Positions 1 to 6,133 of a DNA stretch of 24,698 nt are shown one piece after another. Below the pieces are notes generated by a model. That model did not search any database, had not been told where the DNA came from, and saw only the letters and a program-made list of their open reading frames with translations. The stretch comes from UBA927 sp964367095 (GTDB lineage: Bacteria; Patescibacteriota; Microgenomatia; UBA10105; UBA927): NCBI GenBank assembly GCA_964367095.1, contig CAYIXE010000009.1, positions 1 to 24,698 of the forward strand, in the 5' to 3' direction. The translations under genes and the position numbers were made by a program. How positions within the stretch are numbered: the first letter of the stretch is position 1; each line of letters starts with the position of its first letter.

Positions 1-1
1 A

Positions 2-30
2 ACCGTAATCTGGAGACAACCGATTACGGT
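2..30. repeat. 9-bp inverted repeat at window edge
   Basis: The arms ACCGTAATC (2-10) and GATTACGGT (22-30) are perfect reverse complements separated by 11 bases. No T-run follows on either strand, so it is not an obvious terminator; it could be an operator or the end of an element cut by the window. The stretch 1-182 holds no gene that can be supported; apart from this repeat and the terminator at 73-92 nothing is seen in it. Confidence 0.4.
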
Positions 31-72
31 ATCATTATTCGATTAGTTTAGACTGCCTCTGTGGGTATAAAC

Positions 73-92
73 AAAAACCCCCTCATCGGGGG
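73..92 (-). terminator. Rho-independent terminator (minus strand)
   Basis: Read on the minus strand, CCCCC (92-88), loop GATGA and GGGGG (82-78) form a G/C-only stem followed by TTTTT (77-73) and TG. It lies outside the insertion sequence and is oriented to end transcription from the minus-strand genes to its right. It probably terminated the pilin/hypothetical gene unit before the IS inserted between them (inference). Confidence 0.75.
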
Positions 93-187
93 CGAAATAG
101 CCTCATTATTGCTATATTCACTAATAAACTCAAATCGTGAATCATCATTTTAAGCATAATACACGCTAACCATTTGTGTCAAATTTT

Positions 188-217
188 TGTGCTGGTTGCC
201 TAGATGGAGAACGGTTG
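188..217. repeat. Left terminal inverted repeat of the IS
   Basis: It starts TGTGCTGGTTGCC and ends GAGAACGGTTG. Compared with the complement of the right end it shares TGT, GGTTGC, TAGAT and GAGAACGGTTG. It contains the transposase stop codon (200-202 on the minus strand). Confidence 0.8.
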
Positions 218-1222
218 TCCTTTCTGTAAATCCATCAACATACTAACATACTCACTTGGTGTTTTGTACCCAATACTCCGATGAAATCTTCTGTTGTTGT
301 ATTTGTCGTTGAAGATCATACATCGCTCGTTAATCATATTCAGATCATCTAGCAAATCTTGCTGATAGCAGAAAAACTCATACTCAGCCGTCTGATGGAG
401 TCTCTCAACTCTCCCGTTTTGTTTGGGACAATAGGGATCGGTGAAAAAGTGTGGGATCCCCCAAGATGTAATCTCCTCGTGAAAATGCAGAAGATACTCA
501 CTCCCGTTGTCGGTGTTGATGGCAGCTATGGGAAACGGAAAATATCCTCTGACTTTTTTCACAAAGTCCGCAGCAGAACTTGATGAAATGGTTTTGTAAC
601 ACCACAGGAATCCATAGCGCGTTTTGCAATCAATGGCAGTAAAGAGATAGTACTTCTTTCCCAACACATAAAAATATTTCGTATCTACCTGAACCAGTGA
701 TCCTGGAGCTTTTTCTCTCATTTCTGAGGCTGCTTTGAGCCGAGCAATAGTTCTTCTCTTGTGGGCACGATATTTTTTTCGATACTGCCTGTTGATGAGT
801 GCTGGATTGCGATTGATGACTTTTTGAATGGCAGATTGGCCAACAGAAACTCCTTGTCTTTTGAGTTCTTCTTGAATTTCATACTTACTCTTTTCAATAT
901 CAGCAGATCGGATAACAATGATCTTTTTGATGATCCATTCTGGGGTGGTCATACCACGAAGATGATGCGGCATCCTGGTCTGTTTGTCATCCTCAAGAGT
1001 GGTGAGGTGTTTTGGATTAAATCTGGTTTTCCATCGGTAAAAGACACTCTTGGAGATCCCGAAGTGACGACAGGTCACCTCGGCATTCCGTTCATGACCG
1101 ATATACCAATCCAACCACCACAACCGCTGTTGTGCTTCCGGAGAAAGAGAACTTGCTTTGATTTGGGCAGTGGGTAAAATTTTGTAAGCTCGCATATACG
1201 AGCCATTGTATCGGCCGGACAT
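200..1222 (-). CDS. DDE transposase, IS481/IS3-like (rve integrase core)
   Basis: Catalyses cut-and-join of the IS ends by the two-metal DDE mechanism on DNA. From the ATG at 1222 it has 340 residues; a TTG at 1234 would add four, but that codon lies in the inverted repeat. Residues about 35-70 form a helix-turn-helix typical of this family (RHFGISKSVFYRWK), and a second HTH-like stretch follows near 95-140. The integrase core shows D180 (VQVDTKYF), D238 (NTDNGSE) and E273 (GRVERLH), with 34 residues between the last two acids, plus the usual PYCPKQNGRVER block. All catalytic acids are present and there is no frameshift, so the enzyme may be active. It has a single ORF rather than the two-frame orfAB layout of classic IS3, which favours IS481. 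Confidence 0.88.
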   Translation of the reverse strand: MSGRYNGSYMRAYKILPTAQIKASSLSPEAQQRLWWLDWYIGHERNAEVTCRHFGISKSVFYRWKTRFNPKHLTTLEDDKQTRMPHHLRGMTTPEWIIKKIIVIRSADIEKSKYEIQEELKRQGVSVGQSAIQKVINRNPALINRQYRKKYRAHKRRTIARLKAASEMREKAPGSLVQVDTKYFYVLGKKYYLFTAIDCKTRYGFLWCYKTISSSSAADFVKKVRGYFPFPIAAINTDNGSEYLLHFHEEITSWGIPHFFTDPYCPKQNGRVERLHQTAEYEFFCYQQDLLDDLNMINERCMIFNDKYNNRRFHRSIGYKTPSEYVSMLMDLQKGQPFSI

Positions 1223-1231
1223 AAATGTATC

Positions 1232-1262
1232 CAACCGTTCTCTATCTATCGCAACCTAGACA
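1232..1262. repeat. Right terminal inverted repeat of the IS
   Basis: Read inward on the minus strand it begins TGTCTAGGTTGCGA and ends GAGAACGGTTG, pairing with the left end with one gap. The transposase start lies just inside it. Confidence 0.8.
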
Positions 1263-1267
1263 ATTTT

Positions 1268-1282
1268 TGTCCTGGTTGCCTA
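1268..1282. repeat. Second IS left-end-like sequence outside the IS
   Basis: These 15 bases (TGTCCTGGTTGCCTA) match the IS left end (188-202) at 14 positions, in the same orientation. They start exactly five bases after the right end of the IS, so right end, five-base spacer and left end are joined. The match stops after about 15 bases, so this is a remnant or a chance target, not a second full copy. Confidence 0.6.
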
Positions 1283-1306
1283 TTAATCACCCTTTTAATC
1301 ACCCTT
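1283..1306. repeat. Perfect tandem duplication of a 12-mer
   Basis: TTAATCACCCTT occurs twice head to tail (1283-1294 and 1295-1306), immediately after the IS end remnant. The second copy runs into the 14-mer inverted repeat starting at 1298. Confidence 0.7.
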
Positions 1307-1311
1307 AGGGT
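1298..1311 (+). repeat. Left copy of a 14-bp inverted repeat flanking three unknown genes
   Basis: ATCACCCTTAGGGT here is the exact reverse complement of 3278-3291. It is itself a near-palindrome (CACCC-TTA-GGGTG at 1300-1312). The pair brackets about 1.97 kb that contain only the three genes of unknown function. Confidence 0.55.
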
Positions 1312-1350
1312 GGACTAGCTTCACACCCTTTCCTTCATAAACATCCTCTA

Positions 1351-1818
1351 CTACTGAGTAAGAGAGATATGTAATAGTTTTTCGACCTCTTCGACACGTT
1401 TATCAATTTTTTCTATATCATCTGTATGCGTTGAAACTCTTGGAGAGAGCAGTGCTATTTCTTGTTGGTATGTTTGCATACTTCCTGCCATTTTATCAAC
1501 CGTCACCATGATCTTATCCAACGTATCGAGTCTTTGGTGTAAAGTGCCCAATTGCTTCAAATTTTCTTCATTCTCCTGTAATATTTTAAACGTTGGACCT
1601 ATCAGCTTCAAATTTTCCTCATTCTCAATAAGAATGTTAAGCGCCTTTTGATTGCGATCAATTTTTTGTGACATCCCATCCAATTGATCAAGCGCCTTTT
1701 GATTGCGATCAATTTTTTTTGATAAGGCTAGAATATCTTTCTTCTGCAAAATTTGATTTGAGGATGACTTATGAATCAACTTCTTCATACCATGAATATA
1801 CCACATGCCTTTACGCAT
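1351..1818 (-). CDS. Coiled-coil protein with internal repeats, unknown function
   Basis: A 155-residue protein I do not recognise. It has no signal peptide or membrane segment. From about residue 25 it is rich in Lys, Glu, Gln, Asn and Leu with heptad-like spacing, ending in a helix that looks like a coiled coil (EEVEKLLHISLTQ). Two direct repeats are visible: KIDRNQKAL twice and ENEENLK twice, each pair 17 residues (51 bp) apart in the DNA (1641-1667 versus 1692-1718; 1554-1575 versus 1605-1626). The start at 1818 lies 3 bases after the stop of the upstream gene, suggesting coupling; ATG codons at 1806 and 1788 (MKKLIHK) are alternatives and none has a good ribosome site. It is probably the last gene of its unit. 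Confidence 0.7.
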   Translation of the reverse strand: MRKGMWYIHGMKKLIHKSSSNQILQKKDILALSKKIDRNQKALDQLDGMSQKIDRNQKALNILIENEENLKLIGPTFKILQENEENLKQLGTLHQRLDTLDKIMVTVDKMAGSMQTYQQEIALLSPRVSTHTDDIEKIDKRVEEVEKLLHISLTQ

Positions 1819-1821
1819 CTG

Positions 1822-2553
1822 TCAACTGACTTTGGGTGGATGTTTTACTCTATATTCCTCTCGGGCTTTTTGAATAGCCCTTTTCTTCAGCTTTGTCGCA
1901 CGTACTTGTTCATTCTGTATCAATTCCCTCTGCAGACGCTCAAAAAATCTTTCAGGTTCAACGAAATTTTTTTCTGGTTTTGACAATTGATCTGCATCAT
2001 CAGCTGGCTTGGTAATATTATAAATAAAATCCTCAGTGTTTCTTTTAGAAGAGAATATAATATCTTCTTCACTGACGAAAGGCTCCCGAATCTGCTGAGG
2101 ATATTTTTTACCTTTAAGCACACGTAAAATTTTCTCCAATACCGTTTTGGGTTTTTTAAACTTTACAGGTCTTAATCGATCGTTTCGTAGCAGTTCCTCA
2201 AGTTTGCGGTCATAGGTTATCTTCGCATATGTTTCTTTAGATGGATTAGAAGGAGAGTCTTTTTCGGCTTTACCGGCAAGATGATTTTGAAATTGATCCA
2301 GCCAGCCAGTCGGAATTGACTGATGCTGTCCTAAAACCGCGTCTTTAACCAACAAAGATGGAATATAGTCAGTAACTATTCCTTCGCTTAATTTTGGTTG
2401 AAGCTGATATTTTCTTATAGCTTCAAAATATCTTGGAGCTTGCATAAAATCCCGAATTCTTGCAAACGCATCCATCACATCGTTTATGGAATGTTTCCTC
2501 TTCTGTCCCCCAGAAGAAGCAATTTCTTCAACCTGGGGGGGGTCTCTAACCAT
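1822..2553 (-). CDS. Hypothetical protein, probable 3' half of a gene split at a homopolymer
   Basis: A 243-residue soluble, highly charged protein with no motif I recognise. It has a helical N-terminal region (KHSINDVMDAFARIRDFM), a Lys/Pro-rich middle and a basic C-terminal helix (KKRAIQKAREEYRVKHPPK). Its start overlaps the upstream gene by 70 bp in another frame, and no Shine-Dalgarno sequence precedes the ATG at 2553. A run of eight G (2535-2542; C on the coding strand) lies ten bases into it. One extra C (or two fewer) would join the upstream frame directly to this one, giving a single protein of about 481 residues. This may be a true frameshift, a slippage or phase-variable site, or a sequencing error. 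Confidence 0.6.
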   Translation of the reverse strand: MVRDPPQVEEIASSGGQKRKHSINDVMDAFARIRDFMQAPRYFEAIRKYQLQPKLSEGIVTDYIPSLLVKDAVLGQHQSIPTGWLDQFQNHLAGKAEKDSPSNPSKETYAKITYDRKLEELLRNDRLRPVKFKKPKTVLEKILRVLKGKKYPQQIREPFVSEEDIIFSSKRNTEDFIYNITKPADDADQLSKPEKNFVEPERFFERLQRELIQNEQVRATKLKKRAIQKAREEYRVKHPPKVS

Positions 2554-3266
2554 AACGGCAGAAGCAATTTACTCGCATAAAACTTTGCATGTTCGTTAGG
2601 AATTTCGCTAGCCCACCCATGCTTCTTTCCTGCCAACGTAAATCCTTCATGAAATATATTCTCTAACAGTAATAGAGCCGCTGGAACCTTTCCTGCATTT
2701 GCAAGGCTCACTATTCTATTCCATGTATCTCGTTGTGTAAAAATGTCCTTAAATGAAACGAGCGAGCTCATTGTATCTGATATATTTCGTGCAGTTCTAC
2801 GTCCAAATTTTGTTGAAAATTTATCAAATATCTGTGCACGAAAAAAAGACAATTCTGATGGGGGATTCTTCACCCATGCAACCTTATCAACGAAAGAAGA
2901 AGGAGCATACTTTCCCCAACGCTTTTCAAGTTTTTTATTTAAACGACTCTGTTCTAGTAATTTCGTAATTCGTTTCCCTCCCCACAATACAGCGACTGAT
3001 CCTAGTGCAATTTCTACAACGGCGATATTTACTCCTGCAGTTTCTGCAACGTGTTCGATTTCTTCCCGATGATTTTTTGCCCACTCTTGCCACTTGGGAT
3101 TTGAACGGGGAATGATTTGGGTATCTATAATATGAAGAATTCTTTTACGCCAGCTTTCAGGACTCAAAGCACGTGCACCTTTCTCAACAGCCTTGCCCAC
3201 GCCATACCACACTGTTTTTGTTTGAGTTTCTACTGACACACCTGCTGGACTTTGCCGTTCGTGCAT
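2484..3266 (-). CDS. Hypothetical protein, probable 5' half of a split gene
   Basis: A 260-residue protein of unknown function. A hydrophobic stretch at about residues 78-97 (AGVNIAVVEIALGSVAVLWGG) could be one membrane helix; the rest is basic and helical. The last 16 residues (from RLKK, after the C8 tract) are low in complexity and may be out-of-frame sequence, because the frame continues into the next gene with a one-base shift. It starts 14 bases after the pilin stop at 3281, so it is probably cotranscribed with the pilin genes, although nothing in it resembles a pilus component. The two 14-bp inverted repeats that bracket it and its two partners raise the possibility of an inserted module. 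Confidence 0.6.
   Translation of the reverse strand: MHERQSPAGVSVETQTKTVWYGVGKAVEKGARALSPESWRKRILHIIDTQIIPRSNPKWQEWAKNHREEIEHVAETAGVNIAVVEIALGSVAVLWGGKRITKLLEQSRLNKKLEKRWGKYAPSSFVDKVAWVKNPPSELSFFRAQIFDKFSTKFGRRTARNISDTMSSLVSFKDIFTQRDTWNRIVSLANAGKVPAALLLLENIFHEGFTLAGKKHGWASEIPNEHAKFYASKLLLPLWLETPPRLKKLLLLGDRRGNIP
2535..2542. repeat. G8 homopolymer (C8 on coding strand) at a frame change
   Basis: Eight consecutive G on the plus strand lie inside the 70-bp overlap of the two hypothetical genes, exactly where a one-base change in tract length would fuse them. Tracts of this kind are prone to replication slippage and to sequencing length errors. Confidence 0.6.
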
Positions 3267-3277
3267 ACATATAGTTT

Positions 3278-3291
3278 ACCCTAAGGGTGAT
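3278..3291 (-). repeat. Right copy of the 14-bp inverted repeat
   Basis: ACCCTAAGGGTGAT, the exact reverse complement of 1298-1311. It overlaps the last codons and stop of the pilin gene that ends at 3281 (Tyr-His-Pro-stop), so at this end the repeat is partly coding. Confidence 0.55.
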
Positions 3292-3829
3292 AGTTTCGCA
3301 TAGTGATAGACAACTCAAATGGAAAGGATGCTTTTTCATAGACACGAGCATCCGCATTCTTTTGCAAAAGGGAAAATGACATTTTCACCGTCGCATTGCC
3401 GTCACCGATAATTTTACATACAAAGGTCAACGCACTCGTACAATCCGCACCACTCAATGTCACCGCATTGCTGGTAAGATACGACACACTGGAAGCACTA
3501 CTAGATGCGATTCGTAAGACATCACTATCGCTCACACACCCTAACGTACTATTTTGCCCATCGGGGTTTGTAACTATAAAAGATGATGACGAAGTGCCGC
3601 CAGAGGTACAAGCAGACACCACAGTATTTGCATTGAGAAGTAAACGGGAAGCGACCTCGACTGCGTAATTTCCGCTTTGTACTACTTCTTGTGTTATCTC
3701 TCCTTTGGTACTCGTACGCACAGAAGATATAAATGACTGGGTTAACACGATACCCAGTACCGATAAAATTCCGAGCGATACCACGATTTCAAGGAGGGTA
3801 AACCCTTTTGTTCGTTTAAGATTTTTCAT
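3281..3829 (-). CDS. Type IV pilin-like / pseudopilin protein (PilW/GspJ-like size)
   Basis: A 182-residue secreted pilin-like protein. The ATG at 3829 gives a short basic leader MKNLKRTKG followed by FTLLEIVVSLGILSVLGIVL: the prepilin peptidase site (Gly before Phe), Glu at +5 and a hydrophobic helix that anchors it in the membrane and packs in the pilus core. A longer frame upstream to 3907 overlaps the previous gene and gives no proper leader, so it is not chosen. The rest is Ser/Thr-rich with several Cys, fitting an extracellular globular domain. It is the fourth in a row of pilin-like genes, 14 bases after its neighbour. Minor-pilin role is inferred from position and size; the exact type cannot be assigned. 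Confidence 0.85.
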   Translation of the reverse strand: MKNLKRTKGFTLLEIVVSLGILSVLGIVLTQSFISSVRTSTKGEITQEVVQSGNYAVEVASRLLLNANTVVSACTSGGTSSSSFIVTNPDGQNSTLGCVSDSDVLRIASSSASSVSYLTSNAVTLSGADCTSALTFVCKIIGDGNATVKMSFSLLQKNADARVYEKASFPFELSITMRNYHP

Positions 3830-3843
3830 AAATATTATTATTG

Positions 3844-4290
3844 TTATTTCCAATCGGTAAAGTAACTCTCCAGCATAGTTGCGTACGCTTTGGATCCGAT
3901 GTTCCATGATACGAGTACCTCGACACTCATACGCTCATTTAATGCATCCCATGTAAACGTGACGACGCGTTGATATTTTTCATCAAGAAGCGGAGAGCAC
4001 GCATCTACTAAAGCAGTCAAAATACCATCTTTATCTATGCACCAACTTCCTGAATATAATTGAAAAGATGTCCAATCTGTATTACGAAGCGCCCGTACTA
4101 TTTCTACACCTTGTTGCGCGTATCGTAATGCTTGATCCTTCGAACTACTTATTTGTTGATTCTTAAGACTCACCGTACTGCCAACCACAATACTGGTCAC
4201 CAACACAACGACTAAACTTATCATGAGAAGCATCTCGATGAGCGACTGGCCTGAAGATTTACATAATCGAACTTTTAAACGTGTGTTCAT
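3844..4290 (-). CDS. Minor pilin-like protein with variant GQSLIE cleavage site (PilV/GspI-like)
   Basis: A 148-residue pilin-like protein. The leader MNTRLKVRLCKSSG is followed by QSLIEMLLMISLVVVLVTSIVVG, so the peptidase would cut between Gly14 and Gln15, with Glu at +5 conserved but Gln in place of the usual Phe at +1. A long N-terminal helix (SLKNQQISSSKDQALRYAQQGVEIVRALRNTDW) resembles GspI/PilV-type minor pilins. It sits 12 bases after the GspH-like gene and 14 before the next pilin-like gene in one minus-strand unit. The GspI/PilV assignment is by architecture only. Confidence 0.78.
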   Translation of the reverse strand: MNTRLKVRLCKSSGQSLIEMLLMISLVVVLVTSIVVGSTVSLKNQQISSSKDQALRYAQQGVEIVRALRNTDWTSFQLYSGSWCIDKDGILTALVDACSPLLDEKYQRVVTFTWDALNERMSVEVLVSWNIGSKAYATMLESYFTDWK

Positions 4291-4302
4291 ACGTATCCCT
4301 TG

Positions 4303-4782
4303 CTATTGCTCACCTAAATCAATAATTTCTCCGTTTGGATTAATAGCAAGTATATAAGAGGCAAGCGAATTAACTAAGGTAATTTGTATCTGGCTTTCCT
4401 TATCGATTCCAGCCCCCAATACTTTATACAATATGGCACTCGGTATCGGAGAAAATGTGACTCCTTTAGCAAGGGCAACCGTGGTTACGGGCGCATCTAA
4501 AGCTTCTGGAGTACACGACGCCTGATACGAATAACTTACACTTGTAAATGAAACGCTATACCCATCAAGCTGTGTACATGTTATGTTCGTAGGCTTTTGA
4601 CCATTTATCGCGCGAAACTGCACCGATCGAAGATTGGTTTTTAACGTAAGACTCGCTTGCTTTAACGTCGTTTTCCGATTAAATTTGCTATAGCTAGCGC
4701 CAGAAATAGACAATACGAGACTTAACGCAGTGATAGCCGTAAGAAGCTCGATAAGAGTAAATCCCTTTGTATGCCAATTCAT
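4303..4782 (-). CDS. GspH/FimT-like pseudopilin
   Basis: A 159-residue pilin-like protein with the classic short leader MNWHTKG then FTLIELLTAITALSLVLSISG: prepilin peptidase site, Glu at +5 and hydrophobic helix. The following region (KTTLKQASLTLKTNLRSVQFRAINGQK) matches the layout of GspH/FimT minor pilins, which prime or cap the fibre. Its ATG overlaps the stop of the preceding pilin gene as ATGA (4779-4782), indicating translational coupling within the operon. Two Cys in the C-terminal half could form a disulfide outside the cell. Confidence 0.83.
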   Translation of the reverse strand: MNWHTKGFTLIELLTAITALSLVLSISGASYSKFNRKTTLKQASLTLKTNLRSVQFRAINGQKPTNITCTQLDGYSVSFTSVSYSYQASCTPEALDAPVTTVALAKGVTFSPIPSAILYKVLGAGIDKESQIQITLVNSLASYILAINPNGEIIDLGEQ

Positions 4783-5321
4783 GGATTACTTACTCCCCAA
4801 TTATACTCGCCATCGGGAACACAGGTATCTGTCGGCACAGCACCTTCTAGATTAGCACTGAGACAATATCCGTAATACAGACCATTAACCAGTGTTGTTG
4901 CCCGATACCAATACTTTTGTACTTTGTTTGGATCTGTAGGAATTGCAGCCATGTAGTCTACTATGTCTGTGGCGATTGTTTGAACATCTACAGCAGTACA
5001 GCTGGAACTTGCACAGCCTCCGCTTGGATAATATTTCATATCAGAGCGATACATCTCAAGCGCTGACCTCACTTGCTCAATATCACTTTTTCGCTTTGCA
5101 TCATGGGTTTGTTTATTTATTGTCGCAAAGGATGCGATGCCAATGGTCACCAGTATTCCTATTATAGATATAGAAACGAGTAATTCTATCAAAGTAAAGG
5201 CCTTGGTATACCCTTCACAATCGGAATTGTTCCGCGCATAACTCCTTCTAGACCGAGTTAGCAACATTTTTCTTACAAAAAAAGTTGCAAACTCAGGTAA
5301 GAAGGGTATATATGATTTCAT
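4779..5321 (-). CDS. Type IV pilin (GspG/PilA-like) with leader extended by an inserted element
   Basis: A 180-residue pilin with an N-terminal helix FTLIELLVSISIIGILVTIGI and the GspG/PilA-like stretch DAKRKSDIEQVRSALEMYRSDMKYYPS. Four Cys in the globular part may pair. The ATG at 5321 overlaps the pilD stop as ATGA, which supports this start over the TTG at 5339. After only MKS the reading frame enters the TATACCC element (5207-5310), which adds about 34 codons before KA-FTLIELL. Removing the net 102 bp restores a normal leader, MKSYTKA, in frame. The present leader would be 41 residues; starting at the ATG inside the element (MLLTRSRR, 5267) gives 23 residues, still basic. The peptidase site has Ala, not Gly, before Phe. 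The protein is probably still a pilin, but whether it is processed efficiently is open. Confidence 0.82.
   Translation of the reverse strand: MKSYIPFLPEFATFFVRKMLLTRSRRSYARNNSDCEGYTKAFTLIELLVSISIIGILVTIGIASFATINKQTHDAKRKSDIEQVRSALEMYRSDMKYYPSGGCASSSCTAVDVQTIATDIVDYMAAIPTDPNKVQKYWYRATTLVNGLYYGYCLSANLEGAVPTDTCVPDGEYNWGVSNP
5207..5310 (-). mobile_element. MITE-like TATACCC element, copy A, inside pilin leader
   Basis: A 104-bp sequence with perfect 10-bp inverted ends (TATACCCTTC / GAAGGGTATA). It is about 96% identical to 16481-16583 in the opposite orientation (three substitutions and one indel). Inside are an imperfect hairpin (GAGTTTGCAAC / GTTGCTAACTC, extended outward by CCTTCT / AGAAGG) and a small CGGAA-CAA-TTCCG stem. 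It encodes no transposase. If TA is the duplicated target, the net insertion is 102 bp, a multiple of three. A T7 run here, against T5C in the other copy, keeps the frame open throughout. Confidence 0.75.
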
Positions 5322-6067
5322 AATAATTTCATCCACCAATTATAAATAGGGAGTCCCCATAAAAAAGCAACGACCATTCCTATGATGAGAAACGGTCCGA
5401 ATGGCATTTTCGTTTTCATCTTTGCTTTCCCTGCTATCATGAGTATGACACCGACCATTGCACCGGTCAAGAAAGCGGTATACAAAGCGATAACAAGACT
5501 TGGAAACCCTAAAAGTAAGCCCAATACACCGGCAAGTTTCACATCACCAAAGCCCATTCCTTTTCGTTTCGTAAAAAAATAGAGCAGTAAAAAACCGACA
5601 AATGCCAAAACTGCACTGAGTACATGAATTTTCACCTCCTGAAAGGGGAGTGCAAAAAGAGAACAAAGCCCGACAAGTCCCATCACGACAAGTGTTGCAT
5701 CAGGAATGATGAAATATTTAAAATCAGCAACCAAAATCACCATACTCATCGTAAAGACTACTGACAATGCGACAAATAAACCAGTATACATACTAAACAT
5801 CAGAGCAATTGCGACAAACCCCAGTCCTGTAATCAACTCGATGAAAGGATACTGAAAAGACAATACTTTATGACAATGCCGACAACGTCTCTTTTGTACA
5901 ATATAGGAAAGAATGGGTATAAGCTCATACCATGAAAGAACTTTTTTACAATAATCACAGTGCGAACGTGAGACCAAGACATCTTCACCATTCGGAAGCC
6001 TGTCAGCAAGGACATTAACAAACGATCCGACACACAATCCAACAAGAAAAAGAAAAATCAACTCCAT
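5318..6067 (-). CDS. pilD: Prepilin peptidase / N-methyltransferase PilD
   Basis: A membrane aspartyl protease (family A24) that cleaves the leader of type IV prepilins and methylates the new N-terminus. At 249 residues it is of normal length. The ATG at 6067 (MELIFLFLVGLCVGSFVNVL) is chosen over an upstream frame because it gives the family's usual start. The N-terminal cytoplasmic domain has two zinc-binding pairs, C37/C40 (CDYC) and C62/C65 (CRHC). Catalytic aspartates are D115 (VADFKYFIIPD) and D175 (GMGFGDVKLAG). About seven or eight membrane helices are visible. Its stop overlaps the start of the next pilin gene (ATGA), so enzyme and substrates are made together. No clear promoter was found in the 66 bases before the first 38-bp repeat. 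Confidence 0.95.
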   Translation of the reverse strand: MELIFLFLVGLCVGSFVNVLADRLPNGEDVLVSRSHCDYCKKVLSWYELIPILSYIVQKRRCRHCHKVLSFQYPFIELITGLGFVAIALMFSMYTGLFVALSVVFTMSMVILVADFKYFIIPDATLVVMGLVGLCSLFALPFQEVKIHVLSAVLAFVGFLLLYFFTKRKGMGFGDVKLAGVLGLLLGFPSLVIALYTAFLTGAMVGVILMIAGKAKMKTKMPFGPFLIIGMVVAFLWGLPIYNWWMKLL

Positions 6068-6133
6068 ATATGCAGTATGGAGTATGCACGATTTCGACAC
6101 AAGAGCACAAGAACGACTCAAAAACTCAAATAT

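Larger units (their letters stand above)
188..1262 (-). mobile_element. IS481/IS3-like insertion sequence, 1075 bp, apparently complete
   Basis: The element holds one DDE transposase gene. Its ends begin TGT and finish ACA, and its terminal inverted repeats are imperfect, about 25 of 31 positions matching with one gap. Flanking bases 183-187 and 1263-1267 are both ATTTT, consistent with a 5-bp target duplication. The transposase stop codon lies inside the left inverted repeat, a compact arrangement common in these elements. The intact ORF and recognisable ends suggest recent insertion. Family assignment rests on motif reading of the transposase, not on a database match. Confidence 0.82.

Noticed and set aside
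1..51. Plus-strand frame open from base 1 to a TAG at 49-51, possibly the end of a gene
   Set aside because: Only 16 codons, no recognisable residues, and another plus frame is almost as long; it also overlaps an inverted repeat.
761..1177. 138-codon plus-strand ORF opposite the transposase
   Set aside because: It is a shadow of the transposase gene; the minus frame carries all DDE motifs.
4779..6067. Alternative genetic code with UGA as glycine
   Set aside because: TGA serves as a stop at pilD and the pilin gene in tight ATGA overlaps with the next start, and the proteins end at normal lengths.
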